Source: Planctomyces sp.
GTDB taxonomy: Bacteria; Planctomycetota; Planctomycetia; Planctomycetales; Planctomycetaceae
Assembly: GCA_002702685.1 (NCBI GenBank)
Contig: PABD01000240.1
Location: forward strand, 1-32,905
Length of the DNA stretch: 32,905 nt
Direction of reading: 5' to 3'
The notes under the pieces were generated by a model that was given only the letters and a program-made list of their open reading frames with translations, did no database searches and was not told the DNA's origin. Below are positions 16,305 to 23,154 of this stretch, piece by piece. Position 1 is the stretch's first letter. Every line of letters begins with the position of its first letter. The position numbers and the translations under genes are program-made.

Positions 16305-17729
16305 GTGTCCGACAACTGGTACTTCAAACTTTTCGGTGACCAATTTGGCCCCGTTACCTTCGAGGAACTCCAACACCTCGCGCAGATCGGAAAGCTGTCA
16401 AAGACAGACCCGGTACGTTCCGCCCGCGAAGAAAACTGGCAGACGGCGGGAAACGTGATCGATTTCACCCGCATGGAAGAAATCCGGCTCGAATCGGGCA
16501 TCATTCCCATGTCCACCATGACCGACTGGGACGACGGCGCCCGGCGGCCTAAGTCCGCTCCAGCTCCTTCCGCTTCTGGCAGCAGTTCCGAATTGCCGAG
16601 TATCGATGACATTGTCCTGAGCGATGAAAACGACACCGACCGGCAGTCAGCGACGCTCGACCAGTTCCTCAAGAAACATAGCTCGCATTCATTCAAGCTC
16701 GGCGACCAGAACGACGCCTCCGGCGAAGACAGCCATTTCGAACTGGAAGGGGACGCCGCCAAGCTGATGGTCGATCCCTGGTACGTGAAAGTGAATGGCG
16801 AGGAAGCCGGTCCCTTCAGTCCACTCGAACTGCAGATGAAAATCCGCCGGGGTGAAGTCGCGCGGAATGATTTCCTGCGAAAAGGGACGACCGGCGCCTG
16901 GCAGCGCGCCCAGCGAGTTGATCAATTCAAATTTCCGAACGCTCCGAAACCGACGCTCTCCTTCACTCCACCCCCCGAAACGCTGACGGACACGACCACC
17001 CCCTCACCCACGGACGAAGGAGAAAATGCGGAAGCCGAACAACAGCGTCTGATCGATGAAGCCAGAGCGAAAGCGGAGGACGCCAAAGCCAGACAGAGGG
17101 CCGAAGCCCTGGCCGCCTTCTTCGCGGAAAGTAACTTCGAAGACGACGGCCCCGATGTCCCCGACGAAGAACTCGACGAACAGCCTGAACCGACCAGCGA
17201 TCCGCTCAGAACGACACCCGCCTTTGGAAGCTCTGCCCTGGGCTCTACGCCCATTCCCCCCACGAAAGCGGCCGTCGCGGCGGCTTCCCGCAAGAAGAAC
17301 GTCGGCGCTGGCTTTCATTTTGAACTGGACCTCGGTCGCTTCAGCGGCACTTCCGGCATTATCGCCGCGAGCGTCGTGGGGTTCATGGCTTTAGGGGTGG
17401 TCCTTTACTTCTTCAATCCGTTCAAGACAGGTGGCCGGCAACTGAATATGGCGGAACAGCTCTGGACCGAAGTCCAGGCGAAAACATCCCAGTCCGACTT
17501 CAAGAGTGCCGCCACGTCGGTCTATCTGCCGCAGGCTCAGGAATTGTGGGAATCGATCAAACCCATTCCCAATGTCGACAACAAGGTCATCGCCCACCTG
17601 AAAGCCGCCGTCAAAGATGGGCTGATCCCTTATCTCGAGCGTTACCCTGAGAACAACGAAGAGGGGAAGGAAACGATCGAATACCACCTCGACGCCGCCC
17701 GCATCACCTACGAAAGCGGCAATTATTAA
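16305..17729 (+). CDS. Membrane protein with two GYF_2 (DUF4339) domains
   Basis: I start the gene at GTG 16305 because GAGGAA lies seven bases upstream and the first domain begins at once, giving 474 residues. There are two GYF_2 domains: about 5-50 (WYFKLFGDQFGPVTFEELQHL) and 159-207 (WYVKVNGEEAGPFSPLELQMKI). An acidic, Ser-rich linker joins them. A charged helical stretch (about 242-272, EAEQQRLIDEARAKAEDAKARQRAEALAAF) and an acidic Pro-rich linker follow. One transmembrane helix lies at about 350-371 (GIIAASVVGFMALGVVLYFF), with a helical domain of about 100 residues beyond it. GYF-type domains bind proline-rich peptides, so this is probably a membrane scaffold with a cytoplasmic N-terminus. 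Partners are unknown. Confidence 0.87.
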   Translation: MSDNWYFKLFGDQFGPVTFEELQHLAQIGKLSKTDPVRSAREENWQTAGNVIDFTRMEEIRLESGIIPMSTMTDWDDGARRPKSAPAPSASGSSSELPSIDDIVLSDENDTDRQSATLDQFLKKHSSHSFKLGDQNDASGEDSHFELEGDAAKLMVDPWYVKVNGEEAGPFSPLELQMKIRRGEVARNDFLRKGTTGAWQRAQRVDQFKFPNAPKPTLSFTPPPETLTDTTTPSPTDEGENAEAEQQRLIDEARAKAEDAKARQRAEALAAFFAESNFEDDGPDVPDEELDEQPEPTSDPLRTTPAFGSSALGSTPIPPTKAAVAAASRKKNVGAGFHFELDLGRFSGTSGIIAASVVGFMALGVVLYFFNPFKTGGRQLNMAEQLWTEVQAKTSQSDFKSAATSVYLPQAQELWESIKPIPNVDNKVIAHLKAAVKDGLIPYLERYPENNEEGKETIEYHLDAARITYESGNY

Positions 17730-17821
17730 TCTGCGGTGGGATGGCCCTGGACGGGGAATCGGCCCCTGCCGAACCTGTCTGCGGCCTCGGCTGCGAAAAT
17801 GTCGTCCGGGCCAATTATCCG

Positions 17822-17849
17822 TTGACAAATCGGGCCGAAACCGAATAAT
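17822..17849 (+). promoter_or_regulatory. Consensus-like sigma70 promoter with no ORF behind it
   Basis: A perfect TTGACA -35 box (17822-17827) is separated by 16 bases from AATAAT (17844-17849), a five-of-six match to TATAAT. No reading frame follows before the strong terminator about 75 bases on. Confidence 0.55.
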
Positions 17850-17855
17850 AAAGGT

Positions 17856-17962
17856 ACATCATTTATTATCTGTGTGTCGTACCTTCATACAGCGGGCAGC
17901 TATTATTTAAACCTTTGACACACGAAAGCTCTTACTCGGTCCTCCGGGTGGGAGCTTTTTTT
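17856..17962 (+). ncRNA. Candidate small structured RNA (promoter-terminator pair)
   Basis: Between the promoter and the terminator lies about 107 bases with no plausible gene but several complementary segments. AAGGTAC (17851-17857) pairs with GTACCTT (17879-17885). GTGTGTC in that loop (17872-17878) is exactly complementary to GACACAC (17917-17923), which abuts the terminator stem, so an H-type pseudoknot is possible. ACCTTT (17911-17916) can also compete for AAAGGT. The predicted start near 17856 would cut into the first stem, so either the start is slightly upstream or the repeat acts at the DNA level. It could instead be the 3' untranslated region of the GYF_2 gene. I recognise no known RNA family. 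Confidence 0.45.
17925..17962 (+). terminator. Strong rho-independent terminator
   Basis: AAAGCTCTTAC pairs fully with GTGGGAGCTTT (two G-U pairs), with a twelve-base loop, followed by more T to give a run of seven in all. It lies nearly 200 bases after the GYF_2 stop, so it more likely ends a separate short transcript, though it may serve both. Confidence 0.88.
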
Positions 17963-18160
17963 ATGGACTCGCCCCAGGGAAAGCCAAATAAATCCAGCCG
18001 TTTCCCCCGTCAGGGAGGCGAGGAAGACCGCTGTTTGTCCTGTCAAAGCGGCCGGGATTTGCTACGATGCACTCCGTTGGAAGTGTGCGACATCTGAACA
18101 TCGAGTCGCTGCTTCGACCTGAGAATACATCTTACGACCGACCGATTTCTCGAATGGATC

Positions 18161-18227
18161 GTTTCCGCTTTTCCGTCACCCGGGTGACCTGTCGAAGAGC
18201 GGAAAGAGATTCAACCAAAGCGGAAAC
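18161..18227 (+). repeat. Nested inverted repeats upstream of the SEC-C gene
   Basis: GTTTCCGCTTT (18161-18171) is the exact reverse complement of AAAGCGGAAAC (18217-18227). Inside lies the perfect 14-base palindrome GTCACCCGGGTGAC (18175-18188), and a further GCGGAAA copy occurs at 18199-18205 that can pair with the same left arm. Together they could form a cruciform or alternative hairpins. Confidence 0.6.
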
Positions 18228-18267
18228 CGACGTCGGCCACTCGATACAGACCCCTACATTCAAAACA

Positions 18268-18291
18268 GGCTGGCGGAAGCTTTCGCCAGCC
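18268..18291 (+). repeat. Near-perfect 24-bp palindrome
   Basis: GGCTGGCG and CGCCAGCC flank GAAGCTTT; the whole 24-base segment is self-complementary except for one symmetric pair. It lies 99 bases before the SEC-C gene and may be a leader hairpin, operator or dispersed repeat unit. Confidence 0.55.
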
Positions 18292-18389
18292 TCGCTACGT
18301 TCCGTGGAGCAGGAAACGCCACGCCGGATAAAGAGCCACCTCATTATCCTTCCCCCTCCGCCGACGTCACTGGAAAGAACAACTTCGCG

Positions 18390-20525
18390 ATGCCTTTAGA
18401 TCCCTATCAACTGTGTCCCTGTGGATCCGGGAAGAAACTGAAATTCTGTTGCGCCCCCCTCACCGAGGTGATGGAGAAAGTTCAGGCCGCGCAGGATAAA
18501 GGAAATACCCGGCTCGCGCAGCAACTGATCGAAAAACAGTACGATCCTGAGAAGCCTGTCGCCTGGGCGTGCGTCGCGCACGCGTCAATGCTGATCGAAC
18601 AGGGAGAGATCCTCCTCGCGCGACAGGTTCTGCAGACGTTGCTCAAACAGAATCCCGAACATCCCGCCGGCATCGGGCTCTACGCCATGACTGCCGCGCT
18701 GACCGGTAAATTCCAGGAATCGAAGTCGGTCATTTATAACGTCTTCCAGTCGGGAGCGGGACTGCTTCCCGACCTCGCAAGCGAAGTGGCTTCGGCCGTC
18801 TCGGCGCACTTCGCGCGGCAACAATGCTGGATGGCGGCCCGTGCCTACCTCGTTCTGTCGATGCGGCTCGCTCCTAAAGAAGCCAAACAGGATTGCTTCT
18901 ACGAGCTGATGTCCTTCGACGCCAACTACGCCATTCCCTATCCCTTCCGCAGTGGTCAACCTCTTACGGCGTTCACCGGTGGTGACGACGCCGAGAAAAA
19001 GGAAGACCGGAAAGCGCATAAGCTGGCAGAGCTCGGTTGCTACGCCCCCGCCGCCCGCATTTATGTCAAGCTGATTGAAAAACATCCCGAGAACGCCCTG
19101 CTCCACGTGAATGCCGGTTTGTGCCAAGCGTGGGATGGTGAAGAAGCGCAAGCGGCGCACTACCTCAACAAAGCAGCCGAACTGACCGAGGACGTCGGTC
19201 GGGCGGTCGAGCTCGAAACTTTGTCCCAGCTGATGGCGTGGAACTGCGTCGAAGATCGCGCTGTTCCCCAGACCGCTCATTACAACGTCGCCTCCATCTC
19301 GAAATTGATGTCGATCCTCTCCGATGCGGATCGCGCGCAGCGTGTGACCGAGCAACAGAGCAATTTCATCGGCGACTGGACCGAGGCGGGATACGAACTT
19401 CTCGATCGGAAGAAACTCGATAATGACGCGGAGGGCCTCAAGCCCGAGGACATCCCGCTCGTCATTGGTGAGATCCTGATCCTGAAAGAGACCCCCGAGC
19501 TGGCGGATGAAAAACGGGTCGTGATCACCGGTGAGTCCGAGGAACGACTGGAAGACGCGATCAGTCTCGTCAAAGAGATCCTGGGCGACAAACTGCAACT
19601 CGAAGATGAAAGTCGGGACGATTCCCTCCCCGAGTTTGCCAATCCGGGTGCCCCGCGGGAGCACGAGGCATTCTTCTGGCGTTGGAGCTTCCCCGCCAAA
19701 TTCCCGGCCAAACCGCGAATGGATCTCTTCCTGCAGAAATGGGAAAACCTCGCCTACAACGAGTGGCCCGGAAAACCTCAATCGATTCTCGATGGCAAGG
19801 CGCCCAAAGATCTCCCGGCCGACTCGGTGCGCAAATACGCCGCCGCGCACGTCTTCGACGCGCTGGCCGGGCAACGGCAGTTACCGCTCGACCTGCCGCG
19901 GTTGTATGAAGTCCTGGGACTCAAGCCGCTGCCGACTGTCAAACCGGACGACGAGCATCCGCTCTCCTCCCTGACCGCCATGCAGTTCAACCGGCTCGAC
20001 TACAGCGACCTCGGCGACGATGACATGCTCAACGTCATGAACCGGGCACTGCTGACTCACTACAGCCAGGTGCTCGAAAAAGTTCTCGAAGAGCTCCTCG
20101 AACATCGCCCCGGTTGCGAAGGAAAATTCGATCGCTTCCGCGCTTATCGCACCCTCTCCCAGATTGCGGTTTTCAAGAACGACGAAGCGGGCGCGCTCCG
20201 CTGGATCGGCAAAGCGCTTGACGAAGCGACGAAGCTCGATGACTCGTTCGAACCGGTCTTCGAATGGAAGGTCCGCAAGCTGACCGTCCTGCTCCGCGAT
20301 CCGCATCGCGCCGAAGTCTCCGAGCTCATCCATTCCATGCACGGGTATTATGGAGCAAAGATTCCCCAGTTCCGTCAGATGATCGAAAACCTTCAGTCAG
20401 ACCTGCATCTCGACGTCGGAATCCTCACCGCGGACGCGGCCCCGGCCACCAACGAAGGGCTCTGGTCTCCCGATCAACCGCCGGCGGGGGGCGAAAAGAA
20501 ATTGTGGCTGCCGGGACAAGACTGA
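18390..20525 (+). CDS. SEC-C motif protein with TPR-like repeats
   Basis: The 711-residue cytoplasmic product starts with a zinc-binding SEC-C motif: YQLCPCGSGKKLKFCC, with Cys9, Cys11, Cys20 and Cys21. In SecA this motif binds zinc and SecB or ribosomes. The rest is largely helical. Pairs of helices resembling TPR units occur at about 35-120 (ARQVLQTLLKQNPEHPAGIGLYAM) and 210-270 (AARIYVKLIEKHPENALLHVNAGL), and again near 560-640. The central region (VVITGESEERLEDAISLVKEIL) has an unassigned alpha/beta fold. It has no signal peptide. The start at 18390 places the SEC-C motif at the N-terminus, although the ribosome site is weak. The next gene is convergent, with 21 bases between the stops. 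A role in protein handling is likely but unproven. Confidence 0.88.
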   Translation: MPLDPYQLCPCGSGKKLKFCCAPLTEVMEKVQAAQDKGNTRLAQQLIEKQYDPEKPVAWACVAHASMLIEQGEILLARQVLQTLLKQNPEHPAGIGLYAMTAALTGKFQESKSVIYNVFQSGAGLLPDLASEVASAVSAHFARQQCWMAARAYLVLSMRLAPKEAKQDCFYELMSFDANYAIPYPFRSGQPLTAFTGGDDAEKKEDRKAHKLAELGCYAPAARIYVKLIEKHPENALLHVNAGLCQAWDGEEAQAAHYLNKAAELTEDVGRAVELETLSQLMAWNCVEDRAVPQTAHYNVASISKLMSILSDADRAQRVTEQQSNFIGDWTEAGYELLDRKKLDNDAEGLKPEDIPLVIGEILILKETPELADEKRVVITGESEERLEDAISLVKEILGDKLQLEDESRDDSLPEFANPGAPREHEAFFWRWSFPAKFPAKPRMDLFLQKWENLAYNEWPGKPQSILDGKAPKDLPADSVRKYAAAHVFDALAGQRQLPLDLPRLYEVLGLKPLPTVKPDDEHPLSSLTAMQFNRLDYSDLGDDDMLNVMNRALLTHYSQVLEKVLEELLEHRPGCEGKFDRFRAYRTLSQIAVFKNDEAGALRWIGKALDEATKLDDSFEPVFEWKVRKLTVLLRDPHRAEVSELIHSMHGYYGAKIPQFRQMIENLQSDLHLDVGILTADAAPATNEGLWSPDQPPAGGEKKLWLPGQD

Positions 20526-20546
20526 TCCGGTTCCACTCTGTCGGAG

Positions 20547-21539
20547 TCAACTCTGCGCCAGTTCGCTCTGATAGGTCGCCAGCATATCTTCGAGATGGCT
20601 GGCGATCTGGCGGCGCAACTTGGCGGGCTTGATCACTTCCGCCTGGTTGCCATAGCCGAGAATCCACCAGATGATCTCGCTGAGCCCTTCGACCCTGACT
20701 TTGAAGTTGAGGGTGCCATCCTCGTTCCAGCTTGTCTCCTGGGTCTTATGCCAGTTGACTTCCGCAACGTTCCGCGCGACGAGAGGTTGGAACCGGACTT
20801 CGACAGTATGTTTCTCTTTCGGTTCGCGAATGAGATGCCACGCGTTACCGAGATAACGCTCCAGGCTGAACCGGGGTGGGATTTCGTATCGGCTGTCGAG
20901 CGTCTGCGAACTACGGATGCGTCCGATGTGAAAAGTGCGTGTCTCCCGGTGCAGCGACGAACGACCGATCAGGTACCAACACCGTCGACTGAACAGGACC
21001 CGATACGGGCTGCAGACGGTGCTGATCTCTTTCCCGTCGCTGAAGCTGTCGTAATAAATTCGAACCTGCCGACGATCGACGATTGCCTGCAGGATTCTCT
21101 CAAAGTGCGGTTCCGCCTCTTTGAACTCCCCCCGGGAATCGAGCTTAAGCTTGACCGCCGAAGAGATCTCGCCGACGTAATCACGCAGGTGCCTCGGCAG
21201 GTTGCTAAGTAACTTAAAACTCGCTTCGCGCGCGGCCCCCTGAAACGGGATGCCATCGTCGCGGTCGCCCAGTTCCTGACAGATCAACAGCAGCGAAAGG
21301 GTCTCATTCAGTTTGAGATCCATCGGCGGCAGAAAGAAGTTGCCGGGAAGCGTGTAACCCTGCCGGCCTTCGATGAAGTGAATCTGCACCCCGGAGTCCT
21401 GCAGAATGCGAATGTCGCGAAAGACGGTGCGGCGGCTCACACCGCAGAGATCGGCCAGTTGTGTTGAATTGTACGCGTGACCGGACTGCAACAAATCCAG
21501 TAACCGGACGAGGCGCTTGATACGATTTTCAACGGCCAT
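20547..21539 (-). CDS. WYL-domain helix-turn-helix transcriptional regulator
   Basis: The 330-residue product begins with a DeoR/HTH_11-type winged helix (about 5-60): RIKRLVRLLDLLQSGHAYNSTQLADLCGVSRRTVFRDIRILQDSGV. A WYL domain follows at about 140-215 (YYDSFSDGKEISTVCSPYRVLFSRRCWYLIGRSSLHRETRTFHIGRI) and then a WCX-like C-terminal extension. WYL regulators sense nucleic-acid ligands or nucleotides and control DNA-damage, defence or metabolic genes. No obvious target operon is adjacent: it is convergent with the SEC-C gene and divergent from the membrane protein gene at 21770, which may be its target. The 230-base gap between the two start codons probably holds both promoters. Confidence 0.92.
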   Translation of the reverse strand: MAVENRIKRLVRLLDLLQSGHAYNSTQLADLCGVSRRTVFRDIRILQDSGVQIHFIEGRQGYTLPGNFFLPPMDLKLNETLSLLLICQELGDRDDGIPFQGAAREASFKLLSNLPRHLRDYVGEISSAVKLKLDSRGEFKEAEPHFERILQAIVDRRQVRIYYDSFSDGKEISTVCSPYRVLFSRRCWYLIGRSSLHRETRTFHIGRIRSSQTLDSRYEIPPRFSLERYLGNAWHLIREPKEKHTVEVRFQPLVARNVAEVNWHKTQETSWNEDGTLNFKVRVEGLSEIIWWILGYGNQAEVIKPAKLRRQIASHLEDMLATYQSELAQS

Positions 21540-21769
21540 GAGCGTGCGATGCGATACGAAAAAACCCGGGACTCACTGTGAGATTGGACTGTGAGATCAG
21601 GCGGTGGGATCAGGCGAGTTCTCTCCTTCATATCAGTTAATCGCCACAGGTTGCAATCTGTCCAGACCCTGATACAGTCATTTTGTGCTGATCAGATAAC
21701 AATTTCGTTAATTGACTCCATTCGACACCCGGGCATTTCGTTTGTTCCGCGCCACGTAGCGAGTTCCCC

Positions 21770-23074
21770 ATGGAAATCATCGCAATTCTGATGCTGGTTA
21801 TTTTCGAGCTCACCATGACGATGATGACGCTCCTGATCCCGGCCATGCTGGAACTCGTCGCCCTCTTCGTGCAGATGATTCTGGAGGGGCTCGCCTACCT
21901 CGGTATCGACAAACGAAAGCCGAAAGAGACAACGGAAGCCGGCGCCGAAGAGCCAACTGTCAGCTCGGGACGTCTGTTCCAGACCCTCAAGCGGTCGAGC
22001 AAATGGACAGCCGCGCTTTGCGGAGTGACGCTCGCCGCCATGCTGGTCGTGCAGTTCTTCTTCCTTCCGCAGGTGCTGCAGATGTTCATCGGTCCCATTG
22101 CGGAAGAGACGCAGATTCAAATCGCGTTTGGCGATGCCTCCGGCAATCTGTTCACGGGAGCAATCCGCATTGAGCGGCTGAACCTCGAATCAGAAAACGA
22201 ACCCGACAAACAATACGATCTCACGATTGATACGCTCGATCTCAACATCGATTACTGGAACTCGCTCTGGTATGGCACCCGGTTCCAGTCCGTCGACATC
22301 AGCACGGTCCGGGGAGCATTCACGAAAATCGAACGCAAAAGGCCGACGGAACCACGGCATCCCTTCCTGATTGAATCGTTCGGCATGCAGAACCTGCAGA
22401 TTGCATTCGAGGATCGATCGCGCGGCGGGGATCCTTTTCAGAGCGAGTTACGAATCGATTCTTTTCACAGCGAGATGTTTGAATCACGACTGGTGCTGCA
22501 CGATTTCCTGTTTAACAGCCAGATTAACGGCACCCTGAGCGGGCAACCGTTTGAAATGCAGACATCGGGAACGGGGACCGGAAGAGAAACGGTCTGGACA
22601 TTCGAGTCGATGCCGGTCAAAGACTTCTCCTATTACCTGGAAGGCCCGTTTCAGAATCTGACCTCCGGCAATCTGTCGCTCGATATGACATCGCGGCTCA
22701 GTGAAAACAGGGAGCGTCGACAACTGAACTGGGACATACGACTCGAGGACGTCCACGCGGAAGTTCCGCCGCAGATGCCGCTCACGACGAAACTGGTCGT
22801 CGCGCCGATGATCGCGCTCATCAACTCGATCGATCAGGACCTCACTTTAGAGCTCGAAACGGAACTGGCGGTCGCCGATCTGCACGGGCAGTCCGCCTAC
22901 GATGGACAGAAACTCGGAGAAGCACTCAAGCAGGCTTTCCAGGAGGGTCTCAGTCGAAAACTGACGGAAGAAGCGAAGACCCGGACGGAAAACGTCCGGA
23001 GCAAAGTGATCGACAAGCTGTTTATTCCGGGCAGGAACAAAACGAAAACCGAGCAGAACACGAACGAAAAATAG
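21770..23074 (+). CDS. Membrane-anchored AsmA/DUF748-like protein (tentative)
   Basis: The N-terminus has two close hydrophobic helices (about 3-24 and 26-44). A short charged loop with KRKPKETTEAGAEEP leads to a third helix (about 80-100, AALCGVTLAAMLVVQFFFL). The remaining 330 residues are beta-rich and outside the membrane. FGDASGNLFTGAIRIERLNLE, DLTIDTLDLNIDYWNSLWYGTRFQSVDIS and LQIAFEDRSRGG resemble the opening of AsmA, TamB or DUF748-like proteins, which span the periplasm and help lipid or protein transport to the outer envelope. The C-terminal part ends in a charged helix (EALKQAFQEGLSRKLTEEAKTRTENVRSKVIDKL). Family assignment is by pattern only. The gene is divergent from the WYL regulator. 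Confidence 0.7.
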   Translation: MEIIAILMLVIFELTMTMMTLLIPAMLELVALFVQMILEGLAYLGIDKRKPKETTEAGAEEPTVSSGRLFQTLKRSSKWTAALCGVTLAAMLVVQFFFLPQVLQMFIGPIAEETQIQIAFGDASGNLFTGAIRIERLNLESENEPDKQYDLTIDTLDLNIDYWNSLWYGTRFQSVDISTVRGAFTKIERKRPTEPRHPFLIESFGMQNLQIAFEDRSRGGDPFQSELRIDSFHSEMFESRLVLHDFLFNSQINGTLSGQPFEMQTSGTGTGRETVWTFESMPVKDFSYYLEGPFQNLTSGNLSLDMTSRLSENRERRQLNWDIRLEDVHAEVPPQMPLTTKLVVAPMIALINSIDQDLTLELETELAVADLHGQSAYDGQKLGEALKQAFQEGLSRKLTEEAKTRTENVRSKVIDKLFIPGRNKTKTEQNTNEK

Positions 23075-23082
23075 AGACAAAT

Positions 23083-23118
23083 AAAAAAGGGAGCCCGTTC
23101 CAGACTGGAGGGGCTCCC
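23083..23118 (-). terminator. Terminator for the TolC-family gene
   Basis: On the minus strand GGGAGCCC and GGGCTCCC pair perfectly around a 14-base loop and are followed by TTTTTTATTT. It lies 37 bases past the TolC-family stop codon and between convergent genes. Confidence 0.85.
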
Positions 23119-23154
23119 CTTGGGGATTACAGGGTTAAGTATCCTGGCGGAGGA

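Noticed and set aside
18585-19874. 429-residue minus-strand frame opposite the SEC-C gene
   Set aside because: No recognisable motifs, and it lies wholly within a clear coding gene.
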